DNA from: Amylostereum areolatum | Taxonomy: Eukaryota; Basidiomycota; Agaricomycetes; Russulales; Stereaceae | DNA length: 64,000 nt | Direction of reading: 5' to 3' | NCBI GenBank assembly: GCA_012932865.1 | Contig: SAXG01000009.1 | Location: 605,163-669,162 of the forward strand | Part shown: positions 9,384 to 19,600 of the stretch, piece after piece | Layout: the number at the start of each line of letters is the position of its first letter | Numbering within the stretch: the stretch's first letter is position 1 | The notes under the pieces: model-generated | Databases searched by the model: none | What the model was told of the DNA's origin: nothing | The model's input: only the letters and a program-made list of their open reading frames with translations | Made by a program: the position numbers and the translations under genes

Positions 9384-11420
9384 TTACCCACCGGACTTCC
9401 AGTACGCAATGTCGCCGTCAATCACTGCATGCCCAGCTTCGTCAGCAGTAACTCGAAGGGAGAAGACGGAGAACATACTCTCGTAAGGCTTGCCCTGTTG
9501 TCTGAGCTTCCCTGCGGCCTTGACCGCGGGTTCGCTCCCATACTCCCTTAGGTCCTCATACGTCATGATTTCACCGCAGATAAACTTGTGCTCGAAATCG
9601 GAGCTATCACCAGCTCAGAACACGCCAGGCATAACGAAAGCGGTAGGGAACGCACTGAATGACACCAGCAGCTTGGGGCGCCTTCGTACCCTTGCGGATC
9701 GTCCATGCGCGGACCTCGACGGGACCACAAGTGAAGTACCGAATCAACTGAAAAGACATAAACGAGGGTACAAGGAAGATGGGGATGTAGTTGCATACCT
9801 CGAGACTTGAGTAACCAGCCTGTGTGATCTTGCCTAGGGCACTAGTCGCACCGATGTTCTTCTCTTCTTCCGCCTTCTCCTCAGCAGACAGTGGCGCAAG
9901 ACGCTCTTCAAGCGCGACAGAGAAGGGAATGAGGGGGTCGCCGGGGTTGTTGGCATCAATCCAACCCTTGATTTTCGGCAGCCTACAACATAAATTAAGC
10001 GTCACGAAGGCCCAATGCATATGGGGGAGACACACCACTTATTCTTCTTGCGGATGTAGTCCTTTTCACTAAGGTTGACTAGGTACGTGACGGGCTTGGC
10101 TGAGAGGAGATTGAGGCTGTTGACGACGTCGATCTAGGAACTAGGTGAGTACATGCAGAAATACGCGCAGTTGAGTAGTCAGAAGGACAGGTTATTTCAA
10201 GGCTTGGGGCGTTACTCCCGCCTCAAAGAGCTGGGTTAAATCGAGTCTACGACTCTTTGTCGTCATATAATCACTGAAAAGTGTTGGATAGTCACCTGGG
10301 GGCAATGGTCAGTTTCGGAGGTTTGACAAGTCGAGTCAATAGATGAGGTATCAGAAAAGAATTGATCTCAAAGGCATATTGGGGCGTTACTCCCGCCTCG
10401 ACGAGCTGGGTTAATTCGAGCATCAAGCTCTTTATCATCACATAGGAGGAACATGGAAAGGAAAAAGGTGTACGTGGGGTAGGAATGATGGGACACTCGT
10501 TCCGAAAGATAATACAACGTGCCTCTTTATTGTTCCAGGCTACTTTCCGAACATCCCTCTTTTCTTCGGTGAGAGTGTGCAGAATCTTCTCTATGGTGGC
10601 CTACACACATCGTCAGCAACCAGACAAAACAGACTGTCAAGCGACTCACGATTTCTTCTTTCTTCGCTTTGTCTGCCAATGACGCGTTGCCGAGGGAGCG
10701 TCCGGTCTTCTTCAAGCCATCAAGGTGCTTCTGGACCCACTCAATGTCCTTCAAACGCAGTTCCGTATGGATGATCTCCATGTCGCGAAGGGGGTCGACG
10801 TCACCCTCGACGTGGATGACCTCAGCGTCGTCGAAAGCACGGACAACTTGGAAGATACCGTCAACGGCGCGAACGTGCGACAAGAACGCGTTTCCAAGAC
10901 CAGCACCGGTTGACGCGCCCTGAGAATCGTCGGCAAGTATTCGCGTCATATATAGCGAAAACTTACAGCGGTAAGACCGGCGATGTCGATACATGTTAGG
11001 AATGCAGGAATCCGTGACGAGGGCTTATAAAGTCCACAAAGCCATTCGAAACGGGTGTCGGGAACAGGTATACGAGCTTCCTGTGACGTGTCGGCAGGTC
11101 GTACACACTCAAGAAAGCGTAGGCACTCACCTCGGGGTCGATAGTCGCGTAAGGAAAATTGGCAGACTTGCCCAGGTCTAAAGAATGGTCAGATACGAAT
11201 CCGGCGGCAGAATCGAGCGACACGAACCAGTTTGTGACAACACGTTGAAGAACGACGATTTCCCAACATTGGGAAGGCCTAGACAGCACGCGAACATAGA
11301 TATAAAGAACGAGCACAATTGGTAGGCAGCATGCATACCTACGATACCAATCTTGAGGTTGTTGCTTGGCCGACCAAGGAGGATTTTCTTCTCCTGGACG
11401 GGGGCCTTTTTGGGAGGCAT
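9384..11420 (-). CDS. OLA1: Obg-like ATPase 1 (OLA1/YchF family)
   Basis: There are eleven exons, from the start: 11339-11420, 11228-11278, 11131-11177, 10967-11080, 10650-10919, 10523-10600, 10036-10133, 9799-9982, 9656-9747, 9479-9603 and 9384-9424. They encode 393 aa, the usual family length (yeast and human about 395). Visible motifs are the P-loop [17 protein letters not shown], the G3 motif DIAGLTA, and the G4 variant NLSEKD (N-x-x-E instead of N-K-x-D), which underlies the family's preference for ATP over GTP. The C-terminal TGS region includes [31 protein letters not shown] and [17 protein letters not shown]1 binds ribosomes and tunes translation and stress responses in the cytosol. 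Intron 6 (10134-10522) is unusually long, uses a GC donor and carries two snoRNA-like copies. The model is fully in frame. Confidence 0.96.
10175..10270 (-). ncRNA. Probable intronic C/D-box snoRNA, copy A
   Basis: Inside OLA1 intron 6, same strand as the host. A C-box-like ATGACGA lies at 10260-10266 and a D box CTGA at 10179-10182, about 85 nt apart. A perfect hairpin (GAGTC-GTA-GACTC) follows the C box. The segment AACCCAGCTC (10228-10237) is exactly complementary to the conserved large-subunit rRNA stretch GAGCUGGGUU. If the following TTGA acts as D' box, the fifth base points at the C of GAGC, which corresponds by my count to yeast 25S C2948, a known 2'-O-methylation site (guide snR69 as I recall it). 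The C and D' boxes are degenerate, so this is a reasoned prediction. Confidence 0.55.
10347..10445 (-). ncRNA. Probable intronic C/D-box snoRNA, copy B
   Basis: Second copy of the same element, with a canonical C box GTGATGA at 10435-10441 and D box CTGA at 10351-10354. The same rRNA-complementary guide AACCCAGCTC lies at 10403-10412. The hairpin after the C box has changed on both sides relative to copy A (GAGC-TTGAT-GCTC against GAGTC-GTA-GACTC), so pairing is conserved while sequence is not. Both copies also share a second hairpin, GGCG-loop-CGCC. Copy B is the better candidate because its C box is perfect. Confidence 0.62.
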
Positions 11421-11818
11421 TCTCTTTTTTACAGAGCCGCAAACGGGGGGCGAAGGGAAATAAAATCTACAGGAAAGAAGGGAAATACACGGCGAAGGTG
11501 TCGGACGGGGATGGCGGGGGAGAACACGAAGGAAAGTCTGCCATCGATCTCTCATCGCAAAAAATGAAAATGTCGATGAAGGAAAGACGGAGTTCGAAAT
11601 TATATGTGCAAAAAAGGGATGCATTCTCACGCCTCCATTTTCTCGCCTTTTCTGTGAATTTTTAGGACTGCGCCGGCCATGCATCCGGCCGCGTGTTCCG
11701 CTCCACAGACGCGTTGCGCAGAGCTCACGGCCTTGGGCGTCCCCCACGCCCTCGTCCTCCCACACTCGACGCACAAGCTAATTGCACCGTCGTCCTAGAC
11801 TGAAAGGACATTCATTCT
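11421..11818. promoter_or_regulatory. Divergent promoter region OLA1 / GPI protein
   Basis: 398 bp separate the two divergent start codons. I could not assign specific transcription-factor sites. Confidence 0.4.
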
Positions 11819-12530
11819 ATGCATTTCTTCAAGGCGTGTGCAGCGCTTACCACCCTCTTCACCTTGGCAGTGAACGCACAACAGATTACCACAACCGATG
11901 CGTAAGTGAATTTGCCCGAAAAAGTGGTGCGACGTCTCTCAATCGCTCTGTCAAAGGTTGGGCTTCACGATCGTGGACAGCCTGTCCTTCGACCCTTTGC
12001 AAGCTATCACCGTGACGATCCCCATGTATGTACTCCATGTTTCCCCCTGAAATGCCGAGTCCTAACGGCCGGATCTTCCGTCAAGCCAAACCATTACTGC
12101 AGCCAGTACTACGACTCCTACTGTGACCCCCATTACAACCTCCACTTCGACCACAACGACCTCTGCCGCTGCACCTGCTGCCGACCCTGGTCAACAGGGT
12201 CCCGTTGGTCAGCCTGCCGCTACCTCAAACGCCGAAGTCGGTGGGCCCACGCCATTCACGTATACCACTACGGACGCGCAGGGAAACGTCATTCAGGTTG
12301 AGGCAACTTTCACCCCCTCTTTCCCTCAAACTCAGCAGCCCAATCCCGCTACGACCGGTACGATCCTTGCCTACAGTGATTGGCTTGGTTTAGTCGGAAC
12401 CCAGACGGCATTATCGGGAGGATCTGGTAGCACGGTTGCTAATGGAGCATCAGCGCAGTGGAAAGGAGCCACGAAAATGGCGGTTGCAATTGCTGCTGGA
12501 ATCGTCGGTGGTGTGATGCCCATACTTTGA
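11819..12530 (+). CDS. Secreted Ser/Thr-rich protein, probable GPI anchor
   Basis: The model has three exons: 11819-11901, 11957-12025 and 12086-12530. They encode 198 aa. The start MHFFKACAALTTLFTLAVNA is a clear signal peptide with cleavage likely after VNA. It is followed by a short beta-rich block (GFTIVDSLSFDPLQAITVTI), a Thr/Ser/Pro-rich low-complexity region, and a segment with FTYTTTDAQGNVIQVEATFT. The C-terminus NGASAQWKGATKMAVAIAAG plus a hydrophobic tail, with small residues just before it, fits a GPI-attachment signal. This layout is typical of fungal cell-wall or surface mannoproteins. No catalytic domain is visible. Both introns preserve frame. Confidence 0.75.
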
Positions 12531-13518
12531 ACAGGTACACTGTCCCATTAACGGACTGGGGTAGGTATGGACATCTTCAAATCTTTCTATCGTTATTCTA
12601 CCTTGCTATCATCCCTGATGTGTCGATTTAGCTATCCTTACCTTTACGTATCACTTCCTTTACGACTGTACGACTGTACGACTTGACAACTGACTGGTGT
12701 AGATTACATGGACTGACAGATGAACAATGGTTGCCGTATGATATCCTACCTGTCCGAGTCCTTTTCGATAGCGCACACATCCTCTAGTAACCTCCAGACG
12801 GAGGACTCTTGTTGTCTGACTTTTCCACCTCACCACGCGTCATGCTTGGACGTTATCCTTTAATACAAAGAGAGACGCGGTGGAGCGCTGCGTCACGTCA
12901 CGACACAAACCGCGAGACAAGTGAGCTTTCTGATTGGTTGTGGGACAACAGCCACGTCATCGTAACGCGACGCGTGACAAGTCGCGTTGACAAATGCACG
13001 TGGCTGCTTGCGTCATCCTAGGCTTGCGCGTCGGCCGGGTCGCCGCGTCGCTCTTCGTCTTGACCTCCACCACGTACTTGGCCACCGTCATACCTTCCCA
13101 CTCTCTATGGCACCTCTACGCACCGCCGTTAGCGTCAAAGTAGCCTCCATGGCACAGCCCTACTTATACCTTTTACTTTGTATATCAGAAAACAAATTCA
13201 AATCAATTTTCCTCCAAAGCAATGTTTGTGCAGCAACATGGACGTGTTTTGTCGCTTCGGTCACGATGACCGCGTCGCTCCCACCCCCCCTGATTGGATT
13301 TATTTATATATCTAGAGATTTTTCGGGAAATTTCCTCGGTGCTCGGATGAGGCGTGGTGGTCCCGAGCTCGAGTGATGTACGACCCGACCCGACCCGACA
13401 CGACACAGTACAGCACACCCTGTCATCTGCATCCAGTGCATCTCGGTGCGTTCATCTGGATCATGTGCGCATTTTCTTTCTCTCTTGCGAGACGAACTGA
13501 CATGTACTATTTGTGCAG
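12531..13518. other. Intergenic, repeat-prone; no gene
   Basis: Contains short GC-rich direct repeats such as CGACC units around 13381-13410 and several CCAAT/ATTGG-like motifs. No protein gene is supported. Confidence 0.45.
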
Positions 13519-14176
13519 AAGAATCTATGCGAGTTGGGGGTGACATTGGCTGGCCATTGGGACGGTGCACCGAGCAGGAACGCAGGTCCACTGATTCCGT
13601 CCAAGATGCAGCCCCCAGAAACAGTGCCCATTCAACCTCCTCGCAAGCGAACGAGAACACGGCCGTCCAGGTATGACTGACCTTAACAAACTGATCAATG
13701 TCCTTGCTTACTATATTGTTGTCTACAGCTTTCCTCGGCTGACGCCATTGGCCACCGCCGGTCTTGAGTGCGAGCACAACGACATCCTCAGGATCCTGAA
13801 GGTCCGCAACAGCATTGTATTGTGTCGTCCACGTCCGAATCAACGACAGGTGACACGATAATGCAAGAACCCAACCAACCAGCAAGCCTCGAACGGAGCT
13901 TTCATAGATGGTACGTGCATACAGTATCAATCAATGTGATAGTAAAGGCTTTACTGATCCTTTTGTTATCCATATCACAGGTGATATGTCCTCATCGACA
14001 TTGCATATTCGCAGGCCTACTCGGCCCTCGGCGACTTGCTTCCTACGCCCCCAAGGACTCCAGCTCTGAACCCTCAAGGAACAGAACAACCCACTCTGCT
14101 ATCGAAATGGCAGATTGCCAAGAGAGCCCGACACGAGCGAGAGCATTTGGGACCGTCACAAACCCCTCTACTGTAG
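13519..14176 (+). CDS. Possible multi-exon gene of unknown function (structure unresolved)
   Basis: Three blocks bounded by good splice signals look protein-like. Block 1, 13519 to about 13670, can be read as a Pro/Arg-rich peptide containing ETVPIQPPRKRTRTRPS. Block 2 lies at about 13729-13915. Block 3, 14015-14176, reads AYSALGDLLPTPPRTPALNP and then LSKWQIAKRARHEREHLG, ending in TAG. I could not find one phase-consistent path through all three, and block 2 has alternative frames. No domain is recognised. It may be a real low-complexity nuclear-type protein, a decayed gene, or chance. It directly abuts repetitive DNA. Confidence 0.28.
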
Positions 14177-14238
14177 GCGGCTGTAGTTTGGCAACTCGCA
14201 ACCGGTGTCACATGACCGTGGGAGCGGGTAGAGGAGGG

Positions 14239-14287
14239 CAACCCGGCCTCGGGGACGGGGGACATCCACTTTAGGCAACGCAACCTC
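14239..14287 (+). repeat. Direct repeat, left copy (pairs with 15107-15157)
   Basis: Contains GGCCTCGGGGAC followed by TTAGGCAACGCAACC. A similar block, AGCCTCGGGGAC with TTAGGCAACCGCAACC, lies at 15107-15157 in the same orientation, and the hAT-like element sits between them. Confidence 0.6.
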
Positions 14288-14444
14288 TTGTGAGTGAGCT
14301 CTCCCAAAGGGCCAAAGCTGTCCTATGTAGCGTCGAGTGATCATCCTCACGCTTTGGCCCATTACACTGTACACGAATCTGTATATGAATACAAGGTTTT
14401 GTGCACACTGACCACCTTATTTGTCACTGAGTGCTGATTAGCTC

Positions 14445-14948
14445 AGGACCCCTGAAATTCCCTATAAATGATTCATCTCGGACCACCGAAAATTTGGGCC
14501 TTATGGGAACCTATGTATGGTACTCTCCACCGAAAATGGGCCCCGTAGGGCCGACATGTTGGAGCTAAGAACCACTGAAAAGGAACCCGCCCGTCCGAAG
14601 TCCCATCTTCACCACCGAAAATGGTAAGCATCTGAACACGCCGAGGATCTGTCAGTTCCAATCACAAGTATTTTGCATATTTTGCTTCCCATGGGTCTAT
14701 GGAAGCAAACTAGGCATGTTATAGCAAGCTTGTGCATAAAATGAGAGTTCTGCTCTGGAAACCTCGACGCCGAAGGCGTGGGAAATTAGACTATTTTTAG
14801 ATATGTATAGTCTAAGAACCACTGAAAACGGCTGACTTGAAAAAATCTATCATGTAAATCACCGAAAATGGCCCAAATTCTGTCCCAGCGCACCACCGAA
14901 AACAGGTCACCCTGGGATGAATGCTCTATAGGGAATTTCAGGGGTCCT
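14445..14948. mobile_element. hAT-like MITE, 504 bp, 8-bp target-site duplication
   Basis: The two ends are inverted repeats of AGGACCCCTGAAATTCCC(TATA), 22 bp perfect and then imperfect for about 10 more. The element is flanked on both sides by the identical octamer ATTAGCTC (14437-14444 and 14949-14956), the target duplication length expected for hAT elements. It has no coding capacity. Inside are seven copies of the motif CACYGAAAA in one orientation, often preceded by C and followed by a purine-rich stretch, plus a weak palindromic layout. The combination of terminal repeats and exact target duplication makes this a confident non-autonomous DNA transposon; the superfamily is inferred from the 8-bp duplication. 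Confidence 0.85.
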
Positions 14949-14956
14949 ATTAGCTC

Positions 14957-16605
14957 ATGAGGCTGGCAGCGCTGCGGCGGTTTGTAGAAAACAAAATACA
15001 ATATGAGCGAACCTCATGTCGATTTCGTACTTGGTGCCGCTGGTGACGTATTCTTGAGGGTTTTTGACCTTTTTTTTGCGAAAATTAAGCATGGGTAAGC
15101 GGAAAGCAACTCAGCCTCGGGGACAGGAGACAACCCGCAAATTAGGCAACCGCAACCGACCCCCGGGGACAGGGGACGTTGCCTAACGTCGGCCGCGTAC
15201 AGTAGGCATCCCGGCTACAGTTTCCCTACTATTGGACTGCGAGTTGAATCTTCTACACTTCATGCTTAGTACTTAGTTATGCTTATTTGTTGCTTATTTG
15301 AATACAATCACCACAGCCTTGCTACTTGAATGAGTGCAATGCACGGGTCTATGCTAGTCAAGATAATAATCAAAGATTGGTGTGACAAACGGGCGTGAGG
15401 AGTCGGTAGCGTCACGGGAAGCCAACGACGTCATTGGCTCCGGAGACAAGATGAGACAAACGGGCCAATCAGGTTGTCCGTTTGTCTCCGTCACCCTTAC
15501 GTGTCACCGTCACCGCGTTCCCGCGCGTCGCGCGTCGGCCTACGCTCACCATCCACCGTCGTCCTCCACCACCACCACTCCTCTGCTTCGACACCAAAGG
15601 ACTTCGACACCAAAGGACACCTAAGAGCTATCAACTTCGCTGAATCAGCTGAAATGCCCGAGACCGAGTCTTGAAAATCCAAGTGAGCAAACATCCAAAA
15701 CTTCAGGTGACTAAAAGTTCGGCCAGTCCTAAGCGTCTGATTGGCTGACGGCCACACCCGCAGATAACCGTTCGCCGCGTCGACCAAGACTCGAGCTCGA
15801 CGTCTCGCGTACGGCCAGCCAATCATAAACGAGGGGGAATCCAGGTTCCCCTTCGCTCACTATTGGCTGAACCACCACCGTCCCCATTTCCCCGTCCTCG
15901 GTAAGCTTCCATCACGCCTTCGTACATTCCCTCACTCAAGCTTTAAAAAATCTCGCATCGTGCAGCCTCTAGCTACCAATAAATAGGTGTGCTACTCACC
16001 TCTCCCTCACGCGACACTACCAATTGCAATACTGGCGGACATACTAACAAAAGGTGTTGCGTCGGCCCTCTTACTCTTACCGTCACCATCCTCCCTTCCA
16101 CCGCCGTCGTTACACACCAACAAGCTACATCTTTATTAAAACACGAAATGAAAGCTTTTAGCTTCCGGAGAAGGAGCGCGACGCCCAGGTGTTACGTGAA
16201 GGACAAACAGCCTCAAGTTTACCATCACTTAACAACCGTCGCACTGGTGCGCGGCCCCGCCAAATCTCCGGCACAACTGGGTACAAACTGGGTATTGCGA
16301 GAAGCACGCTACAAACGTGTCGGCAACAGCGAGCGCCTCTGACCCCGATCGGCGGGGACTTCCACACTCACTTGCCGCTCTCAGAGATCCGCGTGGATTT
16401 CGACGCCTCGCTTACCGCTCTCAGATCTCAGCGCCCGCTCCACGCCCCTTCACAATTCACAAATTCAATATGCTACCGACTCCAGGCCTTGGTCCAAACG
16501 CCAGACCGCCGTCTTCGCGCAACAAACAAACCGCGACGGTGTCCACGGCATACGTTCGCCCATCCGACTTCCTGCCAGCGGTCTACGTGCTACTCATGAT
16601 AGGGG
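14957..16605. other. Repeat-rich upstream region of the Helitron
   Basis: Holds the right direct repeat (15107-15157) and a short tandem copy of CTTCGACACCAAAGGAC (about 15586-15621). No gene is supported. The left terminus of the Helitron (expected to begin TC) probably lies here, but I cannot place it. Confidence 0.4.
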
Positions 16606-19600
16606 ATGAATCACCGGAATGTGCGTTTCCCATTCCTTTTTTTTCAACATGATACTCATTCCTGTCGGTGCAGAGTATTCCGTTTCCGGCCAACGATAAC
16701 AATCCGCAAACACCACCATCACAAAATGACGGGCATAGCACCTTCCCTCCGCTATCCAGTAAGCTTTATGTTGAACCCATTTTCGCGCAAAAATAACCAA
16801 GCGAGTAGATGTGTCTCCCCGGACACGGTGTCGTGCGCGAGAGCGAGAACACCGAACCTTGGAGTCCCCAACGAGGCGGCGCGTTCCTGCCCTGCGACCA
16901 GGGAACACGCCGCCACCAACACTTCCATGGCCGCTGTTCTCTCCCCTCTCTACCCCACAACAATATCAGGCAATAAAACGGCACGAGGAACGGTCGGAAC
17001 ACGAGTTAAGCAGTCCTCGACGTCGCCGAACCCCATCTCTCCCAGTCAATCCTATCCCTTTCCCACTGTCTCCAAATTCCATCTGTAACAACGGCAGTGC
17101 AAGGTCGTCTACAGGACCGCCTACTCATAGCCAACACACTCACAGCCTGCGAAGCATATCTCACCCCTCTAACATTGCACCCAATCAAACCCCGAGTGCT
17201 CGATCCGTCGCCCAGCGTAGCAGACGCGCGCGAGAAACCCAGACCCGGCAAGATTTTTCGCTCGACAGACCCGTCTACAGCATTCCAGCCAATGGTGCAA
17301 ATATTCCAAGTGCCAATCCACCTTCGAGTAAAAGGAGTATCGCGCAACGGGCAAGGCGCGCGCGCGAGGCCGAACAACTTAGAACCTCTCAGCTTCCTAC
17401 ATCTCCCTTGCATGCATCTCCGGAACCGGGCAGCCAACCAAGAACTTCACCTGCAGGTTTACAAGCCGTGCCTGTTCGCCCAGGATACGAACCGGGGCGT
17501 GCTCCTGAAACTATCGCCCCCCGCCGCCATCCCATTCCTGAAGCCTCATCACCACATCCGGTTGATCCTCCACCAGTCCTCCCTCCCAGCCGTCGTGCCA
17601 TTGCACAACGCGAACGACGCGAACAGGATATTTCTACGCGGTCTGAGATACCAGTTCCAAACAACCGCTCCCAGGCGCAAAGAGCCCGGCGTGAAGGAGA
17701 ACGACGTACCGCTACGCACCGCACACTCCACATACAACCTGCTGCTCGACGTCCGTACGTTGAACCTGCGGGACGACATGACCTCGGTCGTATGGAAGTT
17801 ATGTGCCCGCACTGCAGCGCCCTTCTCTGGATGGAAGAACGCATCGCGAAATCGTCCCTGTCAGATCCCAAGTTTGGGCTTTGTTGTAACCATGGGCATG
17901 TTGACCTTCCAGATTTGCCTGATCCCCCGCAACAGCTCAAGGACCTCTATTCAAACGAAGATCCAATGGCCCGAGATTTTCGGCACTACATCCGCCAGTA
18001 TAACGCTGCCCTTGCCTTTACCTCGGTCAACGTCGGTGACGGAAGGATCCACGTCATCAACGACGGTCACGGTCCTTACGTCTACGCCATTGAAGGCGAA
18101 CTCCACCACATCGCAGGCGCACTTTCCCCTCCGGAAAACATGCCCCCGTCATACGCTCAATTGTACATACACGATCACGAAGCAGCTCTAAATCAAAGAA
18201 TGTACCGGAATTCAAATCTCCATCGCGATATTATGGAGTGTCTTCAAACCCTCCTAAACGATCATCATCAGTATGCGAGAGCGTACCGGCGCGCACATGA
18301 GATTCTTGAAGAGCAGGGAGAGGAAGAGATCATCATACGCCTCGAATCTGATCCTGCGCAAGATACGCGACGTTACAACCTCCCGACTGCAAACGAGATC
18401 GCCGCCATTATACCAGGAGATGGTACGGAAATCCAAGGACGGCGGGACATATTGCTGCGCAGACGTGCTGGTGGACTACGACGCATCGACAACACACATC
18501 CGGCGTACGCGCCTCTTCAGTATGTCTTACTCTTCCCCTATGGAACACACGGATGGTCCTACAATATCCTCCAACGTGTGCTGGAGAGCGACAAGAACCA
18601 AGAACCGAAGAGGCTGTCCCAAACGCGCTACTACGCCTATCGACTCCAGTTTCGACCTTCAAGAGAGTTTCCGATCCTACACCATGGAGGCCGTTTACTG
18701 CAAGAGTTTATTGTAGACGCATGGGCAACATCTGACCAGGAACGGTTAAACTGGCTCCGTACCCATCAAAGCGACCTCCGCGCGTCTCTCTACAGTGGCC
18801 TAACTGACGCTACCGATGCTACCGACGACAATGTGGACCTAAACGGATTGGGCCAGCGAGTTGTGCTGCCTTCGTCTTACACCGGCGGCCCTCGGTACAT
18901 GCAACAAATATATCAGGATGCGATGGCCGTTGGGCGTCACTACAAGAAAATCGACATTTTTCTTACCATGACCGCAAACCCGTCCTGGCCAGAGATCACG
19001 CGCGAGCTGTTGCCGGGTCAAACTCCTTCCGACCGGCCTGAGCTGGTTGCGCGTGTGTTCAAAATGAAGATGAAGGCCCTACTTGATGATATTGAGAAGA
19101 ATGGTATCTTCGGTCGGTCGGTCGCGAAGGTGTACACGATCGAGTTCCAGAAACGCGGCCTGCCGCATATGCACCTTCTCATTTTCCTCCACGACTCCTT
19201 CAAGATTCGTGACACGGACGATATTGATTCCTTCATCTCCGCGCGATGGCCGAATCAGACCACAGAACCCATGCTCTTCGAGACGGTCAAGAAGTGCATG
19301 GTGCATGGGCCGTGCGGTGCCCTAAACATGAATGCACCCTGCATGGATAGCTCAGGGCGATGCACAAAGCGCTACCCCAAGTCCTTCAACGAGCACACCT
19401 CCCTCGGAGATGACGGATATCCAGATTACTTCCGTCCTCAAGACGGTACAACGGTTGAGATCCGCGGTCACAACATCGACAACCGGTGGCTTGTGCCATA
19501 CTGCCCGTATCTTTCTGCTAAGTTCAACTGCCACATCAACGTTGAATGCGCCATTTCCTTCGCCTCTATCAAGTATGTCACGAAGTATCTCCACAAGGGC

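Noticed and set aside
10205..10266. Plus-strand reading of the OLA1 intron repeats as a tRNA or an antisense LSU guide
   Set aside because: B-box-like bases are present but no cloverleaf forms and no A box. The C and D boxes exist only on the minus strand, which is also the host-gene strand.
13304..13930. 208-aa minus-strand frame
   Set aside because: No motif; overlaps plus-strand blocks with better splice signals.
17097..18191. 364-aa frame inside the Helitron Rep exon
   Set aside because: Overlaps the main Rep frame and shows no domain; the Rep frame carries all motifs.
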